Shown here piece after piece: positions 27,190 to 35,768 of a stretch of DNA of 64,000 bases. The DNA is from Pelagerythrobacter sp041912895 (GTDB lineage Bacteria; Pseudomonadota; Alphaproteobacteria; Sphingomonadales; Sphingomonadaceae): contig NZ_JAYSGI010000001.1 in the NCBI RefSeq assembly GCF_041912895.1, positions 992,001 to 1,056,000 of the forward strand, given 5' to 3'. The translations under genes and the position numbers were made by a program. The notes under the pieces were generated by a model that had not been told where the DNA came from, did no database searches, and was given only the letters and a program-made list of their open reading frames with translations. Every line of letters begins with the position of its first letter. Positions within the stretch are counted from its first letter, which is position 1.

Positions 27190-27318
27190 ATGGTCCGCAA
27201 GATTATTCTCGCAGCGGGAATCGCCGCTTTCTCGCTCACCGCCGCGGCCTGCAACACCGTCAAGGGTGCAGGCCAGGACATCGAATCGGTCGGCGAGGCC
27301 GGCGACGAAGCGATCTGA
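27190..27318 (+). CDS. Entericidin A/B-family small lipoprotein (copy 2)
   Basis: 42 residues with lipobox TAAAC and a mature sequence CNTVKGAGQDIESVGEAGDE almost identical to the copy at 7399. Preceded by an exact EcfG-type promoter, so stress-induced expression is predicted. Followed by a strong intrinsic terminator. In enterobacteria entericidins are stationary-phase lipoproteins; here a cell-envelope stress role is inferred. Confidence 0.88.
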   Translation: MVRKIILAAGIAAFSLTAAACNTVKGAGQDIESVGEAGDEAI

Positions 27319-27348
27319 TCGGCATAAAAAGCCCTTACGGGTCGTATG

Positions 27349-27377
27349 CGCCCGCCGGAGCGATCCGGCGGGCGTTT
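27349..27377 (+). terminator. Intrinsic terminator between entericidin copy 2 and the convergent methyltransferase
   Basis: An 11-base-pair perfect stem (CGCCCGCCGGA with TCCGGCGGGCG) closed by a GCGA loop and followed by TTTC and a further TTTT nearby. It lies between two converging genes and can serve both. Confidence 0.85.
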
Positions 27378-27382
27378 CATTT

Positions 27383-27976
27383 TCAGGACCGGCGATAGAC
27401 GAGCGTCAGGTTGTTCGCCGGCATCGCGTAGCGTGCACCGGGCGTGAAACCGGCATCCGCGGCGACGCGATCGACCGCAGCACGATCCCGCAGGCCCCAC
27501 GCTGCATCGCGCCCGCGCAGGCTTACGTCGAACGCGATGTTCGACGGGGCGGTTTCGATATCTGCTTCCAGGAAAGGGCCATAGACGATCAGCGGCGCGC
27601 CGTGCGCCAGCAAGCCCGCCGCTCCGGCGAACAGGCCCTCGGTCGCCGCCCACGGGCTGATATGGATCATGTTGATGCACACCACCGCGTCGGCCTCAGC
27701 GATCGGCCATTGCGGCGCTGCGGCGTCGACGGCGATGGGTGCGAGCAGGTTGGCCGGTCCATCTGCGTCACGCCAAGCCGCGATCGAGGCACGCGCGCCC
27801 GGATCGGGATCGCTCGGCTGCCATCGCAGGTTCGCAAACCGCCGGGCGAAGAACACCGCGTGCTCTCCCGAGCCGCTGGCGAGTTCGAGGACCGTCCCGC
27901 GCTCGGGCAATTCTCCCGCCAGCACGTCGGCGATCGGGGCGCTGTTGCGCGCGGTCGCCGGGGCGTGGCGCTTCAT
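27383..27976 (-). CDS. DUF938-family SAM-dependent methyltransferase
   Basis: 197 residues. The SAM-binding loop is LELASGSGEHAVFFARRF (about residues 30-47) and the following acidic strand end is QPSDPDP. INMIHISPW in the centre is typical of DUF938 proteins. Substrate unknown. The ATG overlaps the stop of the upstream Aba4-like gene, so both are one transcript. Confidence 0.85.
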   Translation of the reverse strand: MKRHAPATARNSAPIADVLAGELPERGTVLELASGSGEHAVFFARRFANLRWQPSDPDPGARASIAAWRDADGPANLLAPIAVDAAAPQWPIAEADAVVCINMIHISPWAATEGLFAGAAGLLAHGAPLIVYGPFLEADIETAPSNIAFDVSLRGRDAAWGLRDRAAVDRVAADAGFTPGARYAMPANNLTLVYRRS

Positions 27977-28434
27977 TCCCACCGCCCCTGCGCCCGTGCG
28001 CGACGTTCGCGGATCGTCAGCCAGGCGAACAGCCCGAGCGGACCGGCGAGGAACGTCGCCAGCAGCACGGGAGCCTGCGCCACCCGACCGAACCCCTTCG
28101 CATCGGCGTCGCGCGCGATCCACAGGCCGACGAACAGATCGAACGCGAGATAGTGCGTCCAGCCGAGGACGATCGCGCCGTCCGACCGGAACAGCGACTT
28201 GAGCCCCGCGACCGAATAATCGGCGAGGCCGGGCGGTGGCAGGCCTGCGTCCCGCAACGGATCGACCGCGCCCGTCGCGAGCAGGACGAGCAGCACCGAA
28301 TACATGAGGCACAGCAGGCCGATCCCGCAATAGAGCACCGCGGCCATCGCGAGCGGCTTTCGCGGCAGCAGGATGAGGATCGCCCAGGCAGCGAGCGCGA
28401 GGAGATTGGTGAAAGCGAAGATTCCGGTCCACAT
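27973..28434 (-). CDS. Aba4-like (DUF4281) integral membrane protein
   Basis: 153 residues with four transmembrane helices (about 5-23, 30-52, 88-105, 122-140). The central GWTHYLAFDLFVGLWIARDA block is characteristic of the ABA4/DUF4281 family, whose plant member is needed for neoxanthin synthesis. Bacterial relatives are usually unstudied; a link to carotenoids is possible in this pigmented bacterial group but is inference. Confidence 0.82.
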   Translation of the reverse strand: MWTGIFAFTNLLALAAWAILILLPRKPLAMAAVLYCGIGLLCLMYSVLLVLLATGAVDPLRDAGLPPPGLADYSVAGLKSLFRSDGAIVLGWTHYLAFDLFVGLWIARDADAKGFGRVAQAPVLLATFLAGPLGLFAWLTIRERRARAQGRWE

Positions 28435-28445
28435 CGCGCTGCCCC

Positions 28446-29153
28446 TCAGGCGCCGACCGCGTGGTGCGCGGGTTGCGGAAATTCGCGCGCCGCGCGGCGG
28501 ATGCCGTCGTTGTCGTGGGAGAACTTCCCCGCCGCCTTGCGCATCGCGAGGCCGAGGGTAGCCTCGGCCACCATCCGCGCGGCAATCGAGCGGTACTGCC
28601 GCATGCCGCCGCGCAGGAACAGATCGGTCAGCGGGCTCACCGTGATGCCGATCCGTTCGCCCGGCCTGCGCTCCTCGCCACGCTCGCCGCGCAGCAGGCC
28701 GGGGCGCAACACGTCGAGGCGCTTGAACCCGACCTTGGCGAGATCGCGTTCGACCTCGCCCTTCACGCGCAAGTAGAAGGTCTTCGCCGCGAGCGAAGCC
28801 CCGGCGGAGCTGACCGCGACCATCCGCTCCACGCCGTGCGCCTTCGCGGCGCGCGCCGTTTCCAGCACGAGATCGTGATCGACCGCGCGAAACGCCGCCT
28901 CGTCCGCGCCGGATTGCCGCCAGGTGGTGCCCAGCGCGCAGATCAGCGCGGTCGGCCGCACCGCTTCGAACACTTCGCCCCACTGCGCCGGATCGGCGAC
29001 GAACATCTCCATCCGCACGCCGTCGGGCAGCGGCACCTCGCGCCGGCTGAGCCCGGTGAGGCGGAAATCGTCGCGCCCGATGGCGAGATCGATCACCGTG
29101 CGCCCGATCAGCCCGGTCGCTCCGGCGAGCGCGATGCGCAGCGGCTCAGACAT
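28446..29153 (-). CDS. NAD(P)H-binding Rossmann protein (atypical SDR)
   Basis: 235 residues. The N-terminal IALAGATGLIGRTVIDLAI is a glycine-rich NAD(P)-binding loop; VSSAGASLAAKTFYLRVKGEVE resembles the active segment of the Htatip2/NmrA-like atypical SDRs, which are often redox sensors rather than enzymes. It overlaps the end of dgt by eight bases, and so is translated with it. Confidence 0.82.
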   Translation of the reverse strand: MSEPLRIALAGATGLIGRTVIDLAIGRDDFRLTGLSRREVPLPDGVRMEMFVADPAQWGEVFEAVRPTALICALGTTWRQSGADEAAFRAVDHDLVLETARAAKAHGVERMVAVSSAGASLAAKTFYLRVKGEVERDLAKVGFKRLDVLRPGLLRGERGEERRPGERIGITVSPLTDLFLRGGMRQYRSIAARMVAEATLGLAMRKAAGKFSHDNDGIRRAAREFPQPAHHAVGA

Positions 29154-30306
29154 TGCTCAATCCTTCGGGCCGGTCGCCGAAAATGCGCGCGTACTGGTCG
29201 ATCGCAAACCGGTCGGTCATCCCGGCGATGAAATCGGCGATGTGGCGCGTGCGCTGCGGCTCGCCGGCGGGCAGCGCGGCGCGCCAGCCCTCGGGCATCA
29301 GCGAAGGATCGCCCGCATAGGCTTCGAACAGCCGGGCGGCGAGGTCGCGCGCCCGCCCGGCGGTGGCGAGTTGTTCGGGATGGTAATAGAGCCGGTCGTA
29401 CATGAAGCGCTTCAGCCGCCGTTCCTGCGCCGCCATCGCGGGCGAGAACGTCGCCAGCGTGCGCCCCGCCCGGCGTACGGCTTCCGCCGTTTCAATGCCT
29501 TGCACGGCATCGCGCGTCTGTTCGATGACGTCGTTGACCATCAGGCCGATCTGCACCCTCACCAGTTCGCGCAACTGCCGCTCTCTCGAGGCGGCGGGAA
29601 AGCGCTTTTCGACCGCACGCCACTGGTCCGCGACGAAATCGAGCGACACGAGATCGTCGAGCGCGAGGAAGCCCGCGCGTAGGCCATCGTCGATATCGTG
29701 ATTGTCGTAGGCAATATCGTCCGCCACCGCCGCGACTTGCGCTTCGAGCGAGGCGTGGCGGGCGAGGTCGAGCGGAAAGGCCGCATCGAGTTCGGCCAGC
29801 GCCCAGCCCGGCTGCACGACCGGCCCGTTGTGCTTGGCGAGCCCTTCGAGCAGTTCCCACGTCAGGTTCAGCCCAGGATGGTCGCAATAGGGGCTTTCGA
29901 GCCGCATCAGCGTGCGCAGCCCCTGTGCGTTGTGATCGAACCCGCCATGCGGCGCGGTCGCCGCCTCCAGCGCGTCTTCCCCGGCATGGCCGAACGGCGG
30001 GTGACCGATATCGTGCGCGAGGCACAGCGCCTCGGTCAGGTCCTCGTCCAGCCCCAGCGCGCGGGCGATGACCCGGCCGATCTGCGCGACTTCGAGGCTG
30101 TGCGTCAGCCGGGTGCGGTAGTGATCGCCGTCGGGCGCGATGAACACCTGCGTCTTCGAGCGCAGCCGGCGGAAGGCGATCGAGTGGATGATCCGGTCGC
30201 GATCGCGCTGGAATTCGCTGCGCGGCCCGCGCGCGCCGGCGCGGTCCTCGGAAAATTCACGCCCGCGCGACGCGGCGGGATCGGCGGCGAAGGGCGCACG
30301 GGTCAT
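29146..30306 (-). CDS. dgt: Deoxyguanosinetriphosphate triphosphohydrolase (dNTPase)
   Basis: 386 residues of the HD superfamily. Converts dNTPs to nucleosides and triphosphate. HSLEVAQI and CLAHDIGHPPFGHAGE hold the metal-binding His and His-Asp; RLRSKTQVF and VAAVADDIAYDNHDIDDG are family blocks. Length matches the shorter type found in alphaproteobacteria rather than the E. coli 505-residue form. Confidence 0.95.
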   Translation of the reverse strand: MTRAPFAADPAASRGREFSEDRAGARGPRSEFQRDRDRIIHSIAFRRLRSKTQVFIAPDGDHYRTRLTHSLEVAQIGRVIARALGLDEDLTEALCLAHDIGHPPFGHAGEDALEAATAPHGGFDHNAQGLRTLMRLESPYCDHPGLNLTWELLEGLAKHNGPVVQPGWALAELDAAFPLDLARHASLEAQVAAVADDIAYDNHDIDDGLRAGFLALDDLVSLDFVADQWRAVEKRFPAASRERQLRELVRVQIGLMVNDVIEQTRDAVQGIETAEAVRRAGRTLATFSPAMAAQERRLKRFMYDRLYYHPEQLATAGRARDLAARLFEAYAGDPSLMPEGWRAALPAGEPQRTRHIADFIAGMTDRFAIDQYARIFGDRPEGLSNV

Positions 30307-30376
30307 GCCCGGTGCGCCTAGGTCCTAACCGCCCGCGCGACAACGGGAACAATCGGGCAACCCCGCGTGACGCGGA

Positions 30377-31072
30377 TCAATCCCCGCCCATGATCCAGTC
30401 CACCGCCGCTTCGCAATGGATGCGCGTGGAATCGAATATCGGCAGCACGTTGGCGTCGACATCGACCACCAGTTCGAGCTCGGTGCAGGCGAGCACGATC
30501 GCCTCCACGCCGTCCTGCTCCTTGCGGCTGATCATGGTCTTGAGCGCACGCTCGGCATCGCGGGTCGCCTTGCCCAGCATCAGCTCGTCGTAGATGATCC
30601 GGTCGAGAATCTCGACGTTGGCCATGTCGGGTGGCGTCAGGTCCACCCCGTGCGCGACGAGGTGCTGGCGATAAAAGTTTTCCGTCATCACGTTGCGCGT
30701 GCCGATCAGCGCGGCATTGGTGGCGCCATCGCGCTGCATCCGCTTGCCTACGCATTCGGCGATGTGGATGATCGGGATATCGACCTGGGCCGCAACCTCG
30801 TCGTAGACCTTGTGCATCGAGTTAGCGCCGATCACGATCGCCGTCGCTCCCGCCGCTTCGAGATGGCGTGCGGATTCGCCCAGAACCTGTGCCGCGCGCG
30901 CCCAGTCCTGTGCTTCGTGCAAACCATGCAGACGCCGGAAATCGAGGCTGTCGATGATCAGCGGCGCGCTTGCCAGCGGCTCGGCGCGGCGCTGCACCAG
31001 GCGGTTGATATGGTCGTAATACGATCGGGTGGAGACCCAGCTCATGCCCCCGATCAGCCCCAGTTTGCGCAA
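30377..31072 (-). CDS. Aspartate/glutamate racemase-family protein with an altered active site
   Basis: The TTG at 31072 gives 231 residues starting MRKLGLIGGMSW, with GGAAGGG as ribosome site; a longer open frame would add 16 residues without family similarity. The fold is the YgeA-type racemase: LGLIGGMSW at the start and IVLACTELELV with the second catalytic Cys196. The first catalytic residue, Cys in most members and, as I recall, Thr in E. coli YgeA, is Ala83 (IGANSMHKVYD). Racemase activity therefore cannot be assumed; an isomerase, lyase or one-base mechanism is possible. Confidence 0.85.
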   Translation of the reverse strand: MRKLGLIGGMSWVSTRSYYDHINRLVQRRAEPLASAPLIIDSLDFRRLHGLHEAQDWARAAQVLGESARHLEAAGATAIVIGANSMHKVYDEVAAQVDIPIIHIAECVGKRMQRDGATNAALIGTRNVMTENFYRQHLVAHGVDLTPPDMANVEILDRIIYDELMLGKATRDAERALKTMISRKEQDGVEAIVLACTELELVVDVDANVLPIFDSTRIHCEAAVDWIMGGD

Positions 31073-31197
31073 AGTCCGTGCCCTTCCGATATCGCGTGAC
31101 GGCCCCGACCTTAGCGACATCCGGCGGTGCGCGTCCAGCCGGTGGCGGCACGACGGACGACGCGCGCGATACGGTGGTTAACCGCGCAAAAAGAAGG

Positions 31198-32211
31198 TCA
31201 GGGCGCTATCCCGGCGATCCAGCGCTCGACCGCCTCGACGCCTTCGGGATCGACCGTGGCTTTGCCCAGTTCGGGCATCGCGACACCCGGTTCGTCGCTG
31301 TCCATCCGGTGCACCAGGATCGATTCGCCCGGCTTGCCCGGCACGACGTCGAACAGCAGGCCGCCCGATCCACGCCCGGCGGCGACGGGGCGCTTCATGA
31401 TCCCGAGCAGCCGCGGATCGTGCTGCTCCCACCGCAGATCGAGCCCGGAATTGGAGGCGGTGGCCGAGGGCTGGTGGCAATGCGCGCAGTTGACATCGAG
31501 ATAGGCGCGCGCCGCATCCTCGGCGCCCGCCTCACCGCGTGCCTCCCACAAAGGCAGCACGTCCGCGCCTTCGGGCACGCGGTCGAGCAGCCCGCCGTCG
31601 ACCATCGCGCCGAGCCATTCGTGCGCAAGGTTGCGCGCCTTGGGCCCGATCGGCACGACCGCGCCTTCCAGCCCGTGACATTCCTTGCACTGGTTCTTGT
31701 TCGGCACGCGGTAGCTGATTGCCTGCCCGCGCGGCGTCGTCACCTCGACCCGCGCGCCGGCGACCGCGAGCCGCGCCTCGGTCTGCTCTTCGTTCCAAAG
31801 GTAAGGCAGGGCGAGCCAGCCGTCAGCGCGGTGGAGCAGCACGCGCGTTTCGATCAGGCGGCGGCCATCGCCTTCCCCGAAAGCGAAGGTCTTTATCAGC
31901 GCCGCGCCGACCGGGATGTCGAGCAGCCCCTCGCCCGCCGCCTGCATCGTTACGCCTTCTGGCAGGTAGACGAAGCGCAATTTCTCCGCCCCGTCCGAAT
32001 AGAGCGGCGTGTTGAGGCGGTAGGGCGTCACCCGCGCGGCAGGCTCCTGCGCGGGTGCGTCGGCGAAGAAGCCGAATTCGTCGAGTGTGCGCGGCAGCCC
32101 ATCGGTGACCGCGGCATCGTTCACCGCCGCCGCACTGCCCTGCGAATGCGCGGCGATGCTGGCGGTGGCGGCGAGCAGGCCCGCCGCGAGAAAGGCGGTC
32201 GCGCGCCTCAC
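31198..32211 (-). CDS. SO2930-family diheme c-type cytochrome
   Basis: 337 residues with a signal peptide (FLAAGLLAATASIAAHSQ) and two heme c sites, CKECH (about residue 176) and CAHCH (about residue 243), so it is a periplasmic electron carrier. It has the family's N-terminal FDEFGFFAD-like and TPLYSDGAEKLRFVYLPEG blocks. This family (TIGR03806) occurs in a fixed pair with a parallel beta-helix protein (TIGR03805), here the upstream gene with an ATGA overlap. The function of the pair is not established. Confidence 0.9.
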   Translation of the reverse strand: MRRATAFLAAGLLAATASIAAHSQGSAAAVNDAAVTDGLPRTLDEFGFFADAPAQEPAARVTPYRLNTPLYSDGAEKLRFVYLPEGVTMQAAGEGLLDIPVGAALIKTFAFGEGDGRRLIETRVLLHRADGWLALPYLWNEEQTEARLAVAGARVEVTTPRGQAISYRVPNKNQCKECHGLEGAVVPIGPKARNLAHEWLGAMVDGGLLDRVPEGADVLPLWEARGEAGAEDAARAYLDVNCAHCHQPSATASNSGLDLRWEQHDPRLLGIMKRPVAAGRGSGGLLFDVVPGKPGESILVHRMDSDEPGVAMPELGKATVDPEGVEAVERWIAGIAP

Positions 32212-33428
32212 CGGATGCGCGCCTCCAGCTCCGCGCTCGCGCCCCAGCCCTCGCTCGCCGGCGGTTCACCCGCTGCGGCCACCTCCAGCGGGCCGGGTTG
32301 CGCGCCTTCCATCCGGCGGCCCTGTTGCGGCAGGTTGAGCGACCAACCATTCATCTCGGGATGGACGGTCAGCGGCGCGGGATCGCTTTCGCCGATCAGC
32401 CCGTCCCACAGCACCGGCGGGAGCGCGCCGCCGAAGGCCGCGAGCAATTGCTCGGCACCGTCGATCTGCGGATCGGTGCCACCCGCGTCGACCTCGTTCC
32501 AGCCGATCGCGACGCTGCGCGGGTACGGATCGTAATCGGGATCGTCGAACTCCAGCGGATAGGCGATCACCATGATCGGCGCGGTCGGGTTGTCGTAGAG
32601 CAGGTTCTGCCCGACCCACACGTTCTCGTTCGCCATCACCATGATGCCGGTGCCGCGCCGCACGCTGGCGACGATATTGCCCTCCGGCGCGAAATTGGCG
32701 GTGGTGTTCTCGGCCACGAGGTTGTGGCGCACCAGCACGTTGCCGCCGCCCATCACCGGCAGATCGGGCAGATCGAACACCAGGATGCCCCCGGTGTTGC
32801 GGCTGACGAAGTTGCGCTCGACGATCGCGTCACGGCTGTTCTCGATCTCGATGCCCGCGACGTTGTCGGTCGCGACCGAATTGCGCACAGTGATCTTGCT
32901 CGACTGGCCGACGTAGATCCCGGCGTCCGACGCGCCGGAAACCTCGCTGCCGTCGATCAGGATATTGGTGCTTTCGACCGGGTAGATGCCGTAGGCGCCG
33001 TTGGTCGGCTTGGGTCCGCCCGTCCAGGTGACGCGAATTTTGTGATAGACGATGTCGTCCGCGCCTTTGGACTTGATCCCGTCGCCCTTGGGGTTCTCGA
33101 CCGCGAAATCGCGCAGGATCACCCCGTCCGACGTGACCAACAGCCCCTCGCCCGAGCCCTGCTGGCCGGTGAAGTCGAGCACCGTCGCCTCCATCCCCGC
33201 GCCGCGCAGGGTGACGCCGTCGACGTCGAGGCTGAGGCCATCGGAGATCGCGAAGCGGCCCGCGCCCAGCACCACCTCGTCGCCCGGCGCGGCGAGGATC
33301 AGCGCCTCCTGCAAGCGTTCCTGCGCGCCCTCGCCCGCATCCACGGTGATCGTTTCAGCATGAAGCGGCGCGGCCAGCGCCGTGAGCGATATCGCGCCTG
33401 CAATCAGTGTCTTGTGCCCGATGGTCAT
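32208..33428 (-). CDS. Secreted parallel beta-helix protein, partner of the SO2930-type cytochrome
   Basis: 406 residues from ATG 33428 with GGGAGAG upstream. Signal peptide (TLIAGAISLTALAAPLHA), then a right-handed parallel beta-helix: repeats of V-x-L-R-D-F-x-V-x-N, N-I-L-I-D-G-S-x-V, I-T-V-R-N-S-V-A and I-V-E-R-N-F-V lead through residues 60-260. This matches the family that always sits beside the diheme cytochrome gene. Beta-helices of this kind often bind or cleave polysaccharides, but no catalytic set is recognised. Confidence 0.88.
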   Translation of the reverse strand: MTIGHKTLIAGAISLTALAAPLHAETITVDAGEGAQERLQEALILAAPGDEVVLGAGRFAISDGLSLDVDGVTLRGAGMEATVLDFTGQQGSGEGLLVTSDGVILRDFAVENPKGDGIKSKGADDIVYHKIRVTWTGGPKPTNGAYGIYPVESTNILIDGSEVSGASDAGIYVGQSSKITVRNSVATDNVAGIEIENSRDAIVERNFVSRNTGGILVFDLPDLPVMGGGNVLVRHNLVAENTTANFAPEGNIVASVRRGTGIMVMANENVWVGQNLLYDNPTAPIMVIAYPLEFDDPDYDPYPRSVAIGWNEVDAGGTDPQIDGAEQLLAAFGGALPPVLWDGLIGESDPAPLTVHPEMNGWSLNLPQQGRRMEGAQPGPLEVAAAGEPPASEGWGASAELEARIR

Positions 33429-33523
33429 CGTCGTTCTCTCCCTTGCGCGCATTGTGCGACAGTTGCGGGAGAAAGCCAAGCCGGTCCCTTTTCGAAACCG
33501 ACGATGCGAACGGAGAGCGCCCC

Positions 33524-33841
33524 TCAGCCCAGCCCGACCGCGCAGAGCCCGGCGGAGCTTGCCGTCACCGCGACGGCCTCGGCATCGCCCACGCGGCGCA
33601 CACGATCGACGTACTGGCCCAGGGTTACCGGGCGCGCGCTTTCGCCGGGCCGGGCCTTGAGCCCTTCCAGCTTGCGCAGTTGCGCGATCGTCAGCCGATC
33701 GACCATTCGCCCGGCCATGCAGGTCGCGTTGCGGTCCGACAGCCCCGCCCCCACGAGCGCGCTGCGCACGCGGTCCTCGGCGATCCGCTCGACGCAGCCC
33801 GAGGCGAGGACCAGCGCTGCCAGCGGCCACAGGGCGCGCAT
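33524..33841 (-). CDS. Small putative lipoprotein of unknown function
   Basis: 105 residues. N-terminal WPLAALVLASGC looks like a lipobox (ASGC, Cys16). The mature part is helical with two further cysteines (NATCMAGRM and AGLCAVGLG), which could pair in the periplasm. Its ATG overlaps the stop of pntB by one base, so it is the last gene of the pntAb-pntB transcript. No family recognised. Confidence 0.7.
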   Translation of the reverse strand: MRALWPLAALVLASGCVERIAEDRVRSALVGAGLSDRNATCMAGRMVDRLTIAQLRKLEGLKARPGESARPVTLGQYVDRVRRVGDAEAVAVTASSAGLCAVGLG

Positions 33842-35310
33842 CAGTCCATCGCCTTGACGATTTCCTCGACCATCTTCTTGGCGTCGGACAGCAGCATCAT
33901 CGTCTGGTCCATGTAGAACACGTCATTGTCGACGCCCGCATAGCCGACGCCGCCCATGCTGCGCTTGATGAAGAACACCTGCTTGGCCTTTTCCACGTCG
34001 AACACCGGCATGCCGTAAATGGGCGACGACTTGTCGGTCTTGGCCGCCGGATTGACGACGTCGTTCGCGCCGATGACGAAGGCGACGTCGCACTGCGCGA
34101 ACTCGGAGTTGATGTCCTCCAGCTCGAACACCTCGTCGTAGGGCACATTGGCTTCGGCCAGCAGCACATTCATGTGCCCCGGCATCCGGCCCGCGACGGG
34201 GTGGATTGCGTATTTCACCTCGACGCCCTTTTCCTTCAGAACGTCGGCCATCTCACGCAGCGCGTGTTGCGCCTGGGCGACCGCCATGCCGTAGCCGGGG
34301 ATGATGATGACCTTTTCCGCCTGTTCGAGCATGAAGGCGGCGTCGGCCGCGCTGCCCTGCTTGTAGGGGCGCTGTTCCTTCGCCTCGCCGCCGCTCGCGC
34401 TCGCATCCGCGCCGAATCCGCCTGCGATCACCGAGATGAAGCTACGATTCATCGCGCGGCACATGATGTAGCTGAGGATCGCGCCCGAACTGCCGACCAG
34501 CGCGCCGGTGACGATCATCGCGGTGTTGTGCAGCGTGAAGCCCATCGCCGCCGCCGCCCAGCCCGAGTAGCTGTTGAGCATCGAGACCACGACCGGCATG
34601 TCCGCGCCGCCGATCGGAATGATCAGCAGGAAGCCGATCACGAAGGCCGCGATCAGGATGGCCCAGAACAGCCACCCCTCGCCCGGCCCGGCGTTCGGCG
34701 CGAGCGCGTACGCGGCGGTCATGCCGAGGATCGCGGCGAGCGTGCCGAGGTTGATGACGTGCCGCGCCGGCAGCAGGATCGGCGCGCCGCCCATGTTCCC
34801 GTTCAATTTGGCGAAGGCGATCACCGAGCCGGAGAACGTGATCGCGCCGATCGCCGCGCCCAATGCCATCTCGACCCGGCTGATCGCGAGGATATTGCCG
34901 TCGAGCCCGAGGATATCGAACCCGCCCGGATTGAGGAACGCCGCCGCCGCCACCAGCACCGCGGCGAGGCCGACGAGCGAGTGGAATGCGGCGACGAGCT
35001 GCGGCATCGCGGTCATCGCGATGCGCCGCGCGATCACGAAGCCGATGCCGCCGCCGATGGCGATCGCGGCGAGGATTTCGGGCAGACTGGCAAGCTCGTG
35101 CGTCACCAGCGTCGTCACCACCGCGATCAGCATGCCCGCCATGCCGAAGCGGTTGCCGCGCCGGCTGCTCGCCGGGCTCGACAGCCCGCGCAGCGCGAGG
35201 ATGAACAGCACCCCGCTGGCGAGGTAGGCGAGCGCGACCCACGGGTTCACCGCATGCGCGGCGTCGGCGGCGAGCGACAGGTCGGTGGTCGTGTCGGGGG
35301 CGAGGATCAT
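33841..35310 (-). CDS. pntB: NAD(P)+ transhydrogenase subunit beta
   Basis: Start ATG 35310 gives 489 residues; the open frame extends 42 codons further but without homology. The protein has about eight or nine transmembrane helices (residues about 25-270) and a C-terminal NADP(H)-binding domain ending with the family block SMGGVGYAGVDNDVFY and MLLSDAKKMVEEIVKAM. It couples proton entry to hydride transfer from NADH to NADP. Overlaps pntAb by four bases. Confidence 0.95.
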   Translation of the reverse strand: MILAPDTTTDLSLAADAAHAVNPWVALAYLASGVLFILALRGLSSPASSRRGNRFGMAGMLIAVVTTLVTHELASLPEILAAIAIGGGIGFVIARRIAMTAMPQLVAAFHSLVGLAAVLVAAAAFLNPGGFDILGLDGNILAISRVEMALGAAIGAITFSGSVIAFAKLNGNMGGAPILLPARHVINLGTLAAILGMTAAYALAPNAGPGEGWLFWAILIAAFVIGFLLIIPIGGADMPVVVSMLNSYSGWAAAAMGFTLHNTAMIVTGALVGSSGAILSYIMCRAMNRSFISVIAGGFGADASASGGEAKEQRPYKQGSAADAAFMLEQAEKVIIIPGYGMAVAQAQHALREMADVLKEKGVEVKYAIHPVAGRMPGHMNVLLAEANVPYDEVFELEDINSEFAQCDVAFVIGANDVVNPAAKTDKSSPIYGMPVFDVEKAKQVFFIKRSMGGVGYAGVDNDVFYMDQTMMLLSDAKKMVEEIVKAMD

Positions 35311-35615
35311 CGGGCCTTGCCCTCCCCGGCGGCGGGCTTTTCTTTCTTCTTGTACATCGCCAGCATCCGCTCGGTCACCGCGAAGCCGCCGAAGATGTTG
35401 ACGCTGGCCAGCACCACGCCGGCGAGGCCGAGCCACTTCGCGCCCGGCACCTCGGCCGCCGCCGCGGCGATCAGCGCGCCGACGATGATGACGCTGGAGA
35501 TCGCGTTGGTCACCGCCATCAGCGGGGTGTGCAGCGCGGGGGTGACCGACCAGACGACGTAGTAGCCGACGAAGCAGGCCAGCACGAAGATCGACAGGAT
35601 ACTGATGAAATCCAA
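35307..35615 (-). CDS. pntAb: NAD(P)+ transhydrogenase subunit alpha, membrane part (PntAb)
   Basis: The TTG at 35615 gives a 102-residue protein with three transmembrane helices and no nucleotide domain; GAGAGGGG lies nine bases upstream of it. PTA..TPLMAVTNAIS and ASVNIFGGFAVTERML are typical of the alpha-2 membrane domain. The NAD-binding part is encoded separately by pntAa, about 1 kb away, with a fasciclin gene between. Confidence 0.92.
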   Translation of the reverse strand: MDFISILSIFVLACFVGYYVVWSVTPALHTPLMAVTNAISSVIIVGALIAAAAAEVPGAKWLGLAGVVLASVNIFGGFAVTERMLAMYKKKEKPAAGEGKAR

Positions 35616-35711
35616 AGCTGGCGCCCCTCTCGACCGGTTCGGTTCGGGGGTGTGTATTGCAAGCGAGCGCGACGCTGTCGAGATGGTACGGACGCTCTGG
35701 GCGGCCATAAC

Positions 35712-35748
35712 GAAAGCGCCGGGCCGCACATGGCGACCCGGCGCTTTC
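35712..35748 (-). terminator. Hairpin after the fasciclin gene
   Basis: A perfect 12-base stem (GAAAGCGCCGGG with CCCGGCGCTTTC) around a 13-base loop, 20 bases past the fasciclin stop codon. No long T run follows, so termination is likely but may be partial, which would let some transcripts reach pntAb. Confidence 0.6.
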
Positions 35749-35768
35749 CAGTTAACGCTTCCGAACGG

